Part shown: one piece after another, positions 39,472 through 48,092 of the stretch | Layout of the letters: each line of letters opens with the position of its first letter | Numbering within the stretch: the first letter of the stretch is position 1 | Assembly: GCA_016714815.1 (NCBI GenBank) | Contig: JADKBZ010000009.1 | Coordinates: forward strand, 291,113-355,112 | Reading direction: 5' to 3' | DNA from: Holophagales bacterium | GTDB lineage: Bacteria > Acidobacteriota > Thermoanaerobaculia > UBA5066 | DNA length: 64,000 nt | Made by a program: the position numbers and the translations under genes | Notes under the pieces: model-generated | Seen by the model: the letters and a program-made list of their open reading frames with translations, nothing else | The model's database searches: none | What the model was told of the DNA's origin: nothing

Positions 39472-41511
39472 TCAGGCGAGCTTCACGGCGACGAGGAGGA
39501 GGTCGATCAGCTTGATCCCGACGAACGGGGCGGCGAGGCCCCCGAGACCGTAGATCAGGAGATTGCGGCGAAGGATCCGTCCCGCGCCGAGAGGCCGGTA
39601 CGACACGCCGCGCAGTGCGAGCGGGATGAGGGCGACGATGATGAGCGCGTTGAAGATGACGGCCGAGAGGATCGCGCTCTCGGCGGTGGCGAGCCTCATG
39701 ACGTTGAGCGCCTGGAGCTGGGGGAACGTCGCGACGAAGAGAGCGGGAAGGATCGCGAAGTACTTCGCGACGTCGTTCGAGATGGAGAAGGTCGTCAGCG
39801 CGCCCCGCGTCATCAGGAGCTGCTTGCCGATCTCGACGACCTCGATCAGCTTCGTCGGGTTCGAGTCGAGGTCCACCATGTTCCCGGCTTCCTTGGCCGC
39901 CTGGGTCCCGGTGTTCATCGCCATCCCGACGTCGGCCTGGGCGAGCGCCGGGGCGTCGTTCGTCCCGTCGCCGGTCATCGCGACGAGGTTCCCGTTCGCC
40001 TGCTCCTTGCGGATGAGGGCGAGCTTGTCCTCGGGGGTGGCCTCGGCGAGGAAGTCGTCGACGCCGGCCTCACGGGCGATGGCGGCGGCGGTGAGCGGGT
40101 TGTCGCCGGTGATCATCACCGTCCGGATCCCCATTGCCCGGAGGCGGTCGAACCGCTCCTTCATCCCACCCTTGACGACGTCCTTGAGATAGATCGTCCC
40201 GGCGACCTTCCCGCCGTCGGTGACGACGAGCGGCGTCCCTCCCTGGCCGGCGATCCGGGCGACGTCGCGGCGGACCTCCTCGGGGAAGCTCCCGCCCGCG
40301 GTCCGAACGAAGACGTCGACCGCATCGGCCGCTCCCTTCCGCACTTTCCGGCCCCCCTCAAAGTCCAGGCCCGACATCCGGGTCCTGGCGGTGAACGGGA
40401 CGAACTGCGCGTGGAGGTCGCGCAGCTCGCGGCCGCGGATGCCGTACTTCTCCTTGGCGAGGATGACGATCGAGCGCCCCTCGGGCGTCTCGTCGGCGAG
40501 CGAGGCGAGCTGGGCCAGCTCGGCCAGCTCGCAGGCGTCGACGCCGGGTGCCGGGAGGAACTCGGCCGCCTGGCGGTTGCCGAGCGTGATCGTTCCCGTC
40601 TTGTCGAGGAGGAGGACGTTGACGTCGCCCGAGGCCTCCACGGCCCGGCCCGACATGGCGAGAACGTTGTGACGGAGGACGCGGTCCATCCCCGCGATAC
40701 CGATGGCCGAGAGAAGGCCGCCGATCGTCGTCGGGATGAGACAGACGAGAAGGGCCACGAGGACGGTCGGAGAAAGGTCGCTCCCCGAGTAGAGGGCGAA
40801 GGGCCGCAGGGTGATCGTCGCGAAGAGGAAGACGATCGTCAGGCCCGCGAGGAGGATGTCGAGAGCGATCTCGTTCGGCGTCTTCTGCCGTTCGGCACCC
40901 TCGACCAGCTTGATCATCCGGTCGAGGAAGGTCGAGCCGGGCTCGGACGTGATCTCGACGACGATCCGGTCGGAGAGGACCTTCGTCCCGCCGGTGACCG
41001 CCGAACGGTCGCCCCCCGCCTCCCGGATCACCGGCGCCGATTCGCCGGTGATGGCGGATTCGTCGACCGACGCGATCCCTTCGACCACGGTCCCGTCGCC
41101 CGGGATCAGCTGGTTCACCTCGACGACGACGAGGTCGCCCTTGCGGAGCGTGGAGGAGGGGATGCTCTCTTCGCGCCGTTCGGGGCCGACGAGCCGCCGC
41201 GCGACGGAGTCCGTCTTCGTCCGGCGGAGCGAATCGGCCTGGGCTTTTCCGCGCCCCTCGGCGACCGCCTCGGCGAAGTTCGCGAAGAGGACCGTCGCCC
41301 AGAGCCAGAGGACGACCTGGAGCTGGAAGGAGAAGGACCCGCGCGTCCCGACCCCGAGGAGGGCGAGCGTCGCGAGGACCGCGCCGGCCTCGACGACGAA
41401 CATGACGGGGTTCCTCGCCATGTGGCGCGGGTGGAGCTTGCGGAAGGAGTCGGCCGCGGCCCGCGTGAGGAGGGCGCGGTCGAGCAGCTTGATCTCGGAG
41501 GGTTTGGTCAT
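39472..41511 (-). CDS. kdpB: K+-transporting P-type ATPase subunit B
   Basis: The 679-residue catalytic subunit, a P-type ATPase that hydrolyses ATP to drive K+ uptake through KdpA. Visible motifs: SAITGESAPVI in the actuator domain, the phosphorylated Asp in LLLDKTGTITLGNRQ, the nucleotide-binding KGAADAV, and the hinge MTGDGTNDAPALAQADVG. Seven or so TM helices. The KdpB-specific FSISNDVAKYFAILPA stretch is present near the C-terminus. Normal length, no odd residues seen. 10 bp after kdpA, 1 bp before kdpC. Confidence 0.96.
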   Translation of the reverse strand: MTKPSEIKLLDRALLTRAAADSFRKLHPRHMARNPVMFVVEAGAVLATLALLGVGTRGSFSFQLQVVLWLWATVLFANFAEAVAEGRGKAQADSLRRTKTDSVARRLVGPERREESIPSSTLRKGDLVVVEVNQLIPGDGTVVEGIASVDESAITGESAPVIREAGGDRSAVTGGTKVLSDRIVVEITSEPGSTFLDRMIKLVEGAERQKTPNEIALDILLAGLTIVFLFATITLRPFALYSGSDLSPTVLVALLVCLIPTTIGGLLSAIGIAGMDRVLRHNVLAMSGRAVEASGDVNVLLLDKTGTITLGNRQAAEFLPAPGVDACELAELAQLASLADETPEGRSIVILAKEKYGIRGRELRDLHAQFVPFTARTRMSGLDFEGGRKVRKGAADAVDVFVRTAGGSFPEEVRRDVARIAGQGGTPLVVTDGGKVAGTIYLKDVVKGGMKERFDRLRAMGIRTVMITGDNPLTAAAIAREAGVDDFLAEATPEDKLALIRKEQANGNLVAMTGDGTNDAPALAQADVGMAMNTGTQAAKEAGNMVDLDSNPTKLIEVVEIGKQLLMTRGALTTFSISNDVAKYFAILPALFVATFPQLQALNVMRLATAESAILSAVIFNALIIVALIPLALRGVSYRPLGAGRILRRNLLIYGLGGLAAPFVGIKLIDLLLVAVKLA

Positions 41512-41521
41512 CGGTTTGGCC

Positions 41522-43231
41522 TCAGAACGCCCGGCCCGCGGCCATCAGGAGGTGCTCGACGACCGGGCCGAGGGAGAGGACGGGAAAGAAGGTGAGAGCC
41601 CCGACGACGAGGATCACGCCGGAGAGGAGGAGGGTGAAGAGAGGGCCGTCGACGGGGAAGGTCCCGGCCGACTCCGCCTGCCTCTTCTTCGCCGCGAGCG
41701 ACCCGGCCATCCCGAGGATCGGGACGATCATCAGGAACCGCCCGAAGAACATCGATAGGCCGAGGAGGACGTTGTAGAAGTTCGTGTTCGCGTTGAGCCC
41801 TGCGAAGGCGCTGCCGTTGTTGCCGGCCGCGCTCGTGAACGCGTAGAGGGCCTCCGAGAGGCCGTGGGGGCCGGCGTTCGCGAGACTCGAAAGGCCGTCC
41901 TTCGTCGTGACGGCGGCCGCCGTCCCGACGAGGATGCAGAACGTCAGGACGAGGACGGAGAGCATCGCGAGCTTCACCTCGGCCCCTTCGATCTTCTTGC
42001 CGAGGTATTCGGGGGTCCGGCCCACCATGAGGCCGGCGATGAAGACCGAGAGGACGACGAAGACGAAGACGCCGTAGAGACCCGCGCCGACGCCACCGAA
42101 GATCACCTCGCCGAGTTGGATGTTGACGAGCGGGACGAGGCCGCCGAGGGGCGTGAAGGAATCGTGCATCCCGTTCACGGCGCCGCACGAAGCGGCCGTC
42201 GTGACCGTGGCGAAGAGGGCGGTGTCGCCCGGTCCGAAACGGACTTCCTTCCCCTCCATGTTTCCGGCCGCGGCGTCGACCCCGGCGGCGTGATGGATCG
42301 GGTTGCCTCGCGTCTCGGCCCAGGCCGTGACGCCCGCGCCGGCGAGGAATAGCAGGCTCATGGCCCCGAAGACCGCCCATCCGTGCCGGAGCTTTCCCGT
42401 CATGGATCCCAGCGTGTACGTCAGCCCCGCGGGGATCGCGAAGATGAGCAGCATCTCGAGCAGGTTCGTGGCGGGAGTAGGGTTCTCGTAGGGGTGGGCC
42501 GAGTTCGCGTTGAAAAACCCGCCGCCGTTCGTCCCGAGCATCTTGATCGCCTCCTGCGAGGCGACCGGGCCGAGCGGAATCGTCTGCGTCGCGCCGTCGA
42601 GCGTGGTGATCATTGCCGAGGCCGAGAAGCTCTGGACGACGCCTTGCGACAGCAGGACGATCGCGGCGACGAGCGAGAGGGGAAGGAGGACCCAGAGGGT
42701 CGAGCGGGTCAGGTCGACCCAGAAGTTGCCAAGGGTCTTCGACTCGGCTCGAGAGATCCCGCGGATCACCGCGACCGCGATGGCGATGCCGGTCGCCGCC
42801 GAAAGGAAGTTGTGGAGGGCGAGTGCCGCCATCTGGGTGAGGTGCGACATCGTCGCCTCGCCCACGTACGCCTGCCAGTTCGTGTTCGTGACGAACGAGA
42901 TCGCCGTGTTCCAGGCGAGGGCGGGCGGGACGGCGGGGAGGCGGTCGGGATTGAGCGGCAGGAGCGCCTGGAGGCGCTCGACGGCGTAGACGCCGAGGAC
43001 GCCGAGGACGGAGAAGACGATCAGAGAGGCGGCGTACGCCTTCCAGTCCTGCTCCTTCTTCGCGTCCACGCCGCCGAGCCGGTAGACGAGGCGCTCGAGG
43101 GGCCCGAGGACGGGGTCGAGGAACGTCTTTTCCCCCGAGAAGACCCGGCGCATGTAGAGGCCGAGGGGCTTCGTCACGGCGAGGACGAGAAGGAAGAAGA
43201 CGGCGATCTTCAGGAACGCGAGGGCGGTCAT
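41522..43231 (-). CDS. kdpA: K+-transporting ATPase subunit A (K+ channel-like subunit)
   Basis: The 569-residue K+-binding subunit with about ten TM helices and four P-loop-like repeats that form the selectivity filter. Recognised by SFVTNTNWQAYVGEATMSHL, MLGTNGGGFFNANSAHPYENP and AVTTAASCGAVNGMHDSFTPLGG and, near the end, SAAGNNGSAFAGLNANTNFYN. All filter Gly motifs are intact. It starts 1 bp after kdpF. Works with KdpB and KdpC in the inner membrane at low external K+. Confidence 0.96.
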   Translation of the reverse strand: MTALAFLKIAVFFLLVLAVTKPLGLYMRRVFSGEKTFLDPVLGPLERLVYRLGGVDAKKEQDWKAYAASLIVFSVLGVLGVYAVERLQALLPLNPDRLPAVPPALAWNTAISFVTNTNWQAYVGEATMSHLTQMAALALHNFLSAATGIAIAVAVIRGISRAESKTLGNFWVDLTRSTLWVLLPLSLVAAIVLLSQGVVQSFSASAMITTLDGATQTIPLGPVASQEAIKMLGTNGGGFFNANSAHPYENPTPATNLLEMLLIFAIPAGLTYTLGSMTGKLRHGWAVFGAMSLLFLAGAGVTAWAETRGNPIHHAAGVDAAAGNMEGKEVRFGPGDTALFATVTTAASCGAVNGMHDSFTPLGGLVPLVNIQLGEVIFGGVGAGLYGVFVFVVLSVFIAGLMVGRTPEYLGKKIEGAEVKLAMLSVLVLTFCILVGTAAAVTTKDGLSSLANAGPHGLSEALYAFTSAAGNNGSAFAGLNANTNFYNVLLGLSMFFGRFLMIVPILGMAGSLAAKKRQAESAGTFPVDGPLFTLLLSGVILVVGALTFFPVLSLGPVVEHLLMAAGRAF

Positions 43232-43232
43232 C

Positions 43233-43322
43233 TCAGAGCCTCTCGGGTTTCAGGAGGGCGTAGAGAAGATACGCGAGCGCCAGCGCCGAGAGGACGAGGC
43301 CGGCGACGGACTCAGCGCTCAT
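43233..43322 (-). CDS. kdpF: K+-transporting ATPase small stabilising subunit F
   Basis: A 29-residue single-helix protein (starting MSAESVAGLVLSALALAYLL, ending with ALLKPERL). The pattern V-x3-L...YLLYALLKPE is the typical KdpF signature; KdpF stabilises the KdpABC complex in the membrane. Its ATG overlaps the preceding 35-residue frame by 11 bp, and kdpA begins 1 bp after its stop. Position and motif together make the call secure despite the length. Confidence 0.88.
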   Translation of the reverse strand: MSAESVAGLVLSALALAYLLYALLKPERL

Positions 43323-43419
43323 CGCGGCCCCCTTCGAGGAGGGCGGCGCAGCCGCGGACGTAGAGGAGAGCGAGGCCTCCGAGGAGAAAGGTCGCCAGGA
43401 CGAGCAGGGCGTCGATCAT
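43312..43419 (-). CDS. Tiny membrane protein with YVRGC motif, upstream of kdpF
   Basis: A 35-residue product: one hydrophobic helix (residues 4-20, ALLVLATFLLGGLALLY) followed by VRGCAALLEGG and a charged end. GGAGAG lies 6-12 nt before the ATG (43419). The stop overlaps the kdpF start by 11 bp, so translation is probably coupled. Short frames with a helix and a (Y)V-x-GC-x2-L end before kdpF are, from memory, seen in other kdp operons, but I can name no characterised member. It is likely another accessory subunit or a leader peptide. Confidence 0.68.
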   Translation of the reverse strand: MIDALLVLATFLLGGLALLYVRGCAALLEGGRDER

Positions 43420-43456
43420 CGGAAGATCTCTCCGGGTATGGGGTTTCCGGGCGTGC

Positions 43457-43543
43457 TCAAAGCGGGTCGCCCGGCTTGGTCCGGTACGTTTCGACGGCGA
43501 AGAAGAGCACTGCGACGGCGACGAGGATGAGGAGGGTGTTCAT
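43457..43543 (-). CDS. Tiny membrane protein, first gene of the kdp operon
   Basis: A 28-residue product: hydrophobic helix (NTLLILVAVAVLFFAVETY) followed by a basic-acidic tail (RTKPGDPL). A strong Shine-Dalgarno (GGAAGGAGA) is placed 5-6 nt before the ATG. It is 37 bp before the YVRGC protein and is the first frame after the divergent promoter region. KdpF-like in size and layout, but lacks the KdpF YALLKPE end. No family recognised. Confidence 0.58.
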   Translation of the reverse strand: MNTLLILVAVAVLFFAVETYRTKPGDPL

Positions 43544-43601
43544 GGGGTCTCCTTCCGGAGGGAAAGATGCCCCCGCGCGCGTCAAGAAGTCCGGAAGGGG
43601 G

Positions 43602-43620
43602 GCGAAAGAAAGCCGAAAGA
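43602..43620. promoter_or_regulatory. Candidate KdpE box 1 (direct repeats, 11-bp period)
   Basis: GCGAAAG-AAA-GCCGAAAG: two CGAAAG words 11 bp apart (43603-43608 and 43614-43619), the spacing used by OmpR/PhoB-family dimers. It lies about 60 bp before the first kdp gene and 19 bp upstream of a minus-strand TTGACG (43580-43585) that may be a -35. Confidence 0.5.
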
Positions 43621-43661
43621 CGAGCCACTGGAGGCGGACGGGCGTGAACCGACGGTCACGA

Positions 43662-43680
43662 CCTAAAGAAAGCCTAAAGA
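43662..43680. promoter_or_regulatory. Candidate KdpE box 2 (direct repeats, 11-bp period)
   Basis: CCTAAAGAAAGCCTAAAGA holds two identical CCTAAAG words 11 bp apart (43662-43668 and 43673-43679). It repeats box 1 almost exactly, 60 bp away, in the divergent region between the kdp operon and the KimA-like gene, and so could serve both. Confidence 0.52.
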
Positions 43681-43733
43681 TCCGCCCACAGGGCGCTCGC
43701 CGGGCGGCCCGAGACCTTCCGGTGGGCCACCGC

Positions 43734-43755
43734 CGGCCGATAGAGTCATCGGCCG
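43734..43755 (+). promoter_or_regulatory. Inverted repeat just before the KimA-like start codon
   Basis: CGGCCGAT (43734-43741) and ATCGGCCG (43748-43755) form a perfect 8-bp inverted repeat with a 6-nt centre, ending 3 nt before the ATG at 43759. In DNA it could be an operator; in RNA it would be a hairpin covering the ribosome site. The centre reads AGAGTC. Confidence 0.4.
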
Positions 43756-43758
43756 CAC

Positions 43759-45747
43759 ATGTCGATCCTCCAGACTGCTAGACGCCTCGTCATCGGAAAG
43801 AGCCGCGACCCGCTCGACCCGAGGGTCTTCCATCACCTCTCCCTCGCCGCCTTCCTCGCCTGGGTCGGCCTCGGAGCCGACGGCCTCTCCTCGTCCTGCT
43901 ACGGCCCGGAGGAGGCGTTCATCACCCTCGGGACGCACAGCCACCTCGCGGTCTTCCTCGCGATCGCCATGATGGTGACGATCGCCGTCATCTCCGCGTC
44001 GTACGCCCAGATCATTTCTCTCTTTCCCTCAGGCGGCGGCGGCTACCTCGTCGCGACGAGCCTCCTCGGCCGGGGTGCGGGGGTCGTCTCGGGCTCGGCC
44101 CTCGTCGTCGACTACGCGATGACGATCGCGATGCAGGTGGCGGCCTCGGTCGCGGCGCTCTGCTCTCTCGCGCCGAAGGCCGTGCCCCAGAAGGAGCAGC
44201 TCGTCCTCGCGCTGATCCTCGTCACCTTCCTCATCCTTCTGAACCTGCGCGGGGTGAAGGAATCGGTTCTCGTCCTGGTGCCCATCTTTCTCCTCTTCCT
44301 GGTGACGCACGTCCTCCTCGTCGTCTACGGGATCGGCAGCCACGCCGCGGCGATGCCCGAGGTCGTGGCGGCGACGGCCCGGGAGACCCGCGAGACGTGG
44401 ACTTCGCTCGGGGCCTTCGGAACGCTGGCGCTTCTCCTCCGGGCCTTCTCGATGGGCGGCGGAACCTACACGGGAATCGAGGCGATCTCGAACGGGCTCC
44501 AGATCCTGAAGGAGCCGCGCGTCCAGACCGGTCGCCGGACGATGCTGTACATGGCGGTCTCCCTCTCCCTCACGGCGGGAGGCCTGATCCTCTGCTACCT
44601 GCTGGCCGGAGTGCAGCGCGTCCCGGGCCGGACTCTCAACGCGGTCCTGACGGAGAAGCTGGCGACCGAGGCTCTCGGGCCGGGCTCGATGGCGGGCGGA
44701 TTCCTCCTCCTCACTCTCATCGCCGAGGGTGCGCTCCTTTTCGTCGGGGCCCAGGCCGGGTTCCTCGACGGACCCCGGGTCCTTTCGAACATGGCGATCG
44801 ACTCCTGGGTCCCGCACCGGTTCAGCCTTCTCTCGGACCGGCTCGTGACGCAGAACGGGATCCTGGTCATGGGGGGCGCCGCAATCGGGATCCTCCTCTA
44901 CACGGGCGGGTCGATCGACGTGATCGTCGTCATGTACTCGATCAACGTCTTCCTCACCTTCAGCCTCTCGCAGCTCGGCATGTGCGTCCACTGGTGGCAG
45001 GTGAGGCGTGAGGACCCGCACTGGAAGCGCCACCTCGCGATCAACGGTCTCGGCCTCTCGCTCACGGCGACGCTCCTGGCGGCCACCGTGATGATGAAGT
45101 TCCGGGCGGGCGGCTGGGTCACGGTCCTGATCACGGGTTCCGTCGTGGGGCTCTGCGTCCTCGTGAGGCGGCATTACCGCTCTCTGAGGCTCCTGCTCAA
45201 GCGGACGGATGACGTCCTGACGACCCTCAAGCCACCGAAGCCGCGCGACTCCGGGTCTTTCCCGAAGATCGAGCCTCCGAAGCGGGGGACGCCGACGGCC
45301 GTCTTCCTCGTCTCCGGCTTCAACGGCCTCGGGATGCACTCGTTCCTGAACGTCCAGCGCTACTTCCCGGGCTACTTCAAGCACTGCATCTTCCTGTCGG
45401 TCGGGGTCGTCGACTCGGCCAGCTTCAAGGGGGCGCGCGAGCTCGAGAACCTCCGGAAGGAGACCGAACGGGACCTCGTCCGCTACGTCGAGTTCGCGCG
45501 CGGGAACGGCCTGGCGGCGGAACACCACCTCTCCGTCGGCACGGACCTCCTCGACGAGCTCGTCGACCTCTGCCGGCAGGTCAAGGGCGACTGGGACCGG
45601 CCTATCTTCTTCATGTCCAAGCTCGTCTTCCCCCAGGAGAACGCCCTGAACCGGCTCCTCCACAACCAGACGCCGTTCGCCCTGCAGCGACGCCTCCAGA
45701 TGGAGGGGATGCACTCGGTGATCATGCCGATCCAGTCGGAGGTCTAG
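43759..45747 (+). CDS. APC-superfamily K+ importer, KimA-like
   Basis: A 662-residue transporter with about 12 TM helices (25-480) and a cytoplasmic C-terminal domain (about 500-660, TAVFLVSGFNGLGMHSFLNVQRYFP). The N-terminal FLAWVGLGADGLSSSCYGPEEAF closely resembles the DGLSS-x-YGPEE segment of KimA, the c-di-AMP-controlled high-affinity K+/H+ symporter of Bacillus, where Asp and Tyr take part in ion binding. Position divergent from kdpFABC and convergent with kdpE supports K+ as substrate. Amino-acid transport cannot be excluded, since the superfamily is broad. No ydaO-type riboswitch is visible in the short leader. Confidence 0.82.
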   Translation: MSILQTARRLVIGKSRDPLDPRVFHHLSLAAFLAWVGLGADGLSSSCYGPEEAFITLGTHSHLAVFLAIAMMVTIAVISASYAQIISLFPSGGGGYLVATSLLGRGAGVVSGSALVVDYAMTIAMQVAASVAALCSLAPKAVPQKEQLVLALILVTFLILLNLRGVKESVLVLVPIFLLFLVTHVLLVVYGIGSHAAAMPEVVAATARETRETWTSLGAFGTLALLLRAFSMGGGTYTGIEAISNGLQILKEPRVQTGRRTMLYMAVSLSLTAGGLILCYLLAGVQRVPGRTLNAVLTEKLATEALGPGSMAGGFLLLTLIAEGALLFVGAQAGFLDGPRVLSNMAIDSWVPHRFSLLSDRLVTQNGILVMGGAAIGILLYTGGSIDVIVVMYSINVFLTFSLSQLGMCVHWWQVRREDPHWKRHLAINGLGLSLTATLLAATVMMKFRAGGWVTVLITGSVVGLCVLVRRHYRSLRLLLKRTDDVLTTLKPPKPRDSGSFPKIEPPKRGTPTAVFLVSGFNGLGMHSFLNVQRYFPGYFKHCIFLSVGVVDSASFKGARELENLRKETERDLVRYVEFARGNGLAAEHHLSVGTDLLDELVDLCRQVKGDWDRPIFFMSKLVFPQENALNRLLHNQTPFALQRRLQMEGMHSVIMPIQSEV

Positions 45748-45761
45748 CCGGGAGGCGGAGC

Positions 45762-46463
45762 TCAGTCGCCGAGAGGCTCGGCGACGAACCGGTAGCCGAC
45801 CCACGGCTCGGTGACGACGTAGCGCGGCGTGGCCGGGTCGGGCTCGAGCTTCTTGCGCATCGTGCCGACGTGGACCCGAACGACGTCGACGGTCGTCCCC
45901 GGCGCTCCCTTCCAGACGCGGGCGATGATCCGCGCCGTCGTCACCGGCTTTCCGGCGTTCGTCGCGAGGAGCTCGAGGATGGCGAACTCCGTCGGGGTGA
46001 GCTTCACCTCGCGGCCCTCCTGGACGACGCGCCGCCGTTCGACGTCGATCGAGAGCCCTTCGAACTCGAGAACCGTCCGGGCCGGGGAGAGGCCGCTCCT
46101 GCGGAGCTGCGCCCGGAGCCGGGCGAGGAGCTCCGGGACGGAGAACGGCTTCGTGACGAAGTCGTCGGCGCCGAGGTCGAGGGCCCGGATCTTGTCGACG
46201 TCGGCGCCGCGGACGGAGAGGACGACGATCGGTGTCGGGCTCAGCCTGCGAATTCCGCGAATCAGCTCGAAGCCGTCGGCGACGGGCATGGCGAGGTCGG
46301 TGAGGACGAGGTCCGGTGCCCCCTGTCCGAAGAGTGCGAGACCCTGCCTGCCTTCCGGTGCCTCGAGAACGTCGTAGCCCGCTTCGGCCAGCTCGGTGGC
46401 GAGCCCCCTGCGGATCGTCGGGTCGTCCTCGACCACGAGGATGCAGGCGCTCGTCCGGATCAC
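45762..46463 (-). CDS. kdpE: KdpE-type OmpR-family response regulator
   Basis: A 233-residue regulator: receiver domain 1-120 with the acidic pair VVEDD, the phosphoacceptor Asp in LVLTDLAMPVADG and the Lys in DDFVTKPFS; winged helix 135-230 (VKLTPTEFAILELLATNAGKPVT, VRVHVGTMRKKLE, VVTEPWVGYRF). These features are typical of KdpE, which turns on kdp under K+ limitation. The GTG start overlaps the stop of the kinase gene by 4 bp, so kinase and regulator are coupled. Convergent with the KimA-like gene, 14 bp apart. Confidence 0.91.
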   Translation of the reverse strand: MIRTSACILVVEDDPTIRRGLATELAEAGYDVLEAPEGRQGLALFGQGAPDLVLTDLAMPVADGFELIRGIRRLSPTPIVVLSVRGADVDKIRALDLGADDFVTKPFSVPELLARLRAQLRRSGLSPARTVLEFEGLSIDVERRRVVQEGREVKLTPTEFAILELLATNAGKPVTTARIIARVWKGAPGTTVDVVRVHVGTMRKKLEPDPATPRYVVTEPWVGYRFVAEPLGD

Positions 46464-47959
46464 GGCTCCAGTCCTTCCACGGGCGTCGCGGCGGGCAGGT
46501 CCACCCGGGCGATCGTCCCGCCGCCGGGACGCGGATGCAACGACAGATGGCCGCCATTTGCGGTGGCGAGCCCGCGTGCGATCTCGAGGCCGAGGCCCCG
46601 TCGGCCGCCGTCGGCAGGATCGCCCTCCGCTCCGGGCTGGGTTTGCGGCGGGAGGCCGGGGCCCCGGTCGGCGACCTCGAGCCGGACGAGCCGTGGCTCG
46701 ACGGGATGCCGGGCCGCCGTCAGCTCGATCGCGGTTCCCTCGGGCGCGGCGCGAGCCGCGTTCTCGACGAGGTTGACGAGGACCTCGGCGACGAGCGACG
46801 GGTCGACGTGGGCGTCGGGGCAGTCGGCCGCGATCGAAACGTGAACCGGGTGCGCAACGAGGACGAGCGTGAGCCCTTCCCGGGCCGCCCGGAAGAGGTC
46901 CGCTGGGGGGGACGGCTCGGCATGGGGGACGCTCCGTCCCGCCTCGAGGCGTGCGAGCGCGAGGAGGTTGTCGATCCGTCGGGCGAGCCGGCCGCTCTCG
47001 CTGGCGAGGTCGTCGAGCGCCGACCGCGCCTCGGCTTGTCCTGCGAGCCGCCGCCGCAGGCTCTCGATCGAAAGACCGATCGCTGTCAGGGGGCTCCGCA
47101 GGTCGTGCGAGACCGCCCGCAGGAGCGAGGTCTTCAGGCTCTCGCTGTGGCGGAGGGCCTCGAGGTGGGCGTTCTCCACGAGAAACCGCTCGCGTTCGAT
47201 GGCGAGGGCGACGAGGCGCGCGACCGGGTCGAGAACCGTCCGGCCCGCGTGCGTTTCGAGGACCACGAGGACCCCGCTCGCCTTCCCGCCGACGAGGAGC
47301 GGGAAGTAGACGTCGCGCGTGCCACCGGGTGCCGGCACTTCCGCGACTTCTCCCCGGTCGAGGACGACCTGGACGAGGCGTTCGTGCTCGGGAGCCAGGT
47401 CGCGTCCGGACCACGAGACGACCGTCGGCCGGTTGCTTCCCTCGGCGTTCTCGAGGAGCCCGCCGCCTCCGGCACCGACGGAACGAAGGGCCCTCGCGGC
47501 GGCTTCGCCGAGGACGCCGACGCGATTCGTCGTCGTGAAGAGGTCGATCGAGAGGTCGTAGAGGACCTCGATCTCCTTGCGCCGCCGCAGGGCGTCGGCG
47601 GCCTGCTCGCGCGCCTGGAGGACGAGCCGGCTCACGACGACCGCGACGATGAGGAAGCAGAAGAGCGCGACCCAGTTCGCGGGCTCGGCGATCGTGAAGG
47701 TGTGAAGAGGCGGAAGGAAGAAGAAGTTGAAGGCGAGCGTCGCGGCGAAGGCGCCGATCACCGCGGCCCGCAGCCCTCGCGCGAGGGCGATTCCGAGGAC
47801 GACCACCAGGAGGACCAGACCGGCGGTCGTCGAGTTCAGGCCGATGAGCCGGACGAGGGCCGTGGCACCTCCGACGGCGAGCAGCGCGAGGGCGAGGTCC
47901 GCGAGGGAAGCCGGAAGCCATCCGGTGCCGTGTCGTGGTTCCTTAACGCTGCTCTCCAC
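46460..47959 (-). CDS. KdpD kinase half (DUF4118 membrane domain + GAF + histidine kinase)
   Basis: A 499-residue sensor kinase matching the C-terminal part of KdpD. Residues 15-115 hold the four-helix DUF4118 region with the KdpD-specific FNFFFLPPLHTFTI; 130-270 a GAF-like domain; 280-345 HisKA with the phosphorylated His in LLRAVSHDLRSPLTAIG; 385-495 HATPase_c with NLVENAARA, DRGPGLP and GRRGLGLEIARGL. It lacks the N-terminal KdpD and Usp domains, which are a separate gene 8 kb away at 37682-38851. Together with kdpE it forms a two-gene operon. The two KdpD halves presumably meet in the cell; that is inference. Confidence 0.9.
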   Translation of the reverse strand: MESSVKEPRHGTGWLPASLADLALALLAVGGATALVRLIGLNSTTAGLVLLVVVLGIALARGLRAAVIGAFAATLAFNFFFLPPLHTFTIAEPANWVALFCFLIVAVVVSRLVLQAREQAADALRRRKEIEVLYDLSIDLFTTTNRVGVLGEAAARALRSVGAGGGGLLENAEGSNRPTVVSWSGRDLAPEHERLVQVVLDRGEVAEVPAPGGTRDVYFPLLVGGKASGVLVVLETHAGRTVLDPVARLVALAIERERFLVENAHLEALRHSESLKTSLLRAVSHDLRSPLTAIGLSIESLRRRLAGQAEARSALDDLASESGRLARRIDNLLALARLEAGRSVPHAEPSPPADLFRAAREGLTLVLVAHPVHVSIAADCPDAHVDPSLVAEVLVNLVENAARAAPEGTAIELTAARHPVEPRLVRLEVADRGPGLPPQTQPGAEGDPADGGRRGLGLEIARGLATANGGHLSLHPRPGGGTIARVDLPAATPVEGLEP

Positions 47960-48092
47960 TCAGTGTCTCCCGAGCCCATCTTACGGGGGGCGGGGAGGGC
48001 GGTCCCGGCGGTAGCGCTGAACATGCGAGGCCGGAACGGTGACGCGCCTCACGGCCATTCCCGCTTCCCGGGAGCCGTGACACCATTCCGCC

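Noticed and set aside
43544..43758. ydaO/kimA-type c-di-AMP riboswitch before the KimA-like gene
   Set aside because: The leader is short and I could not find the conserved riboswitch core; only repeats and one hairpin are visible.
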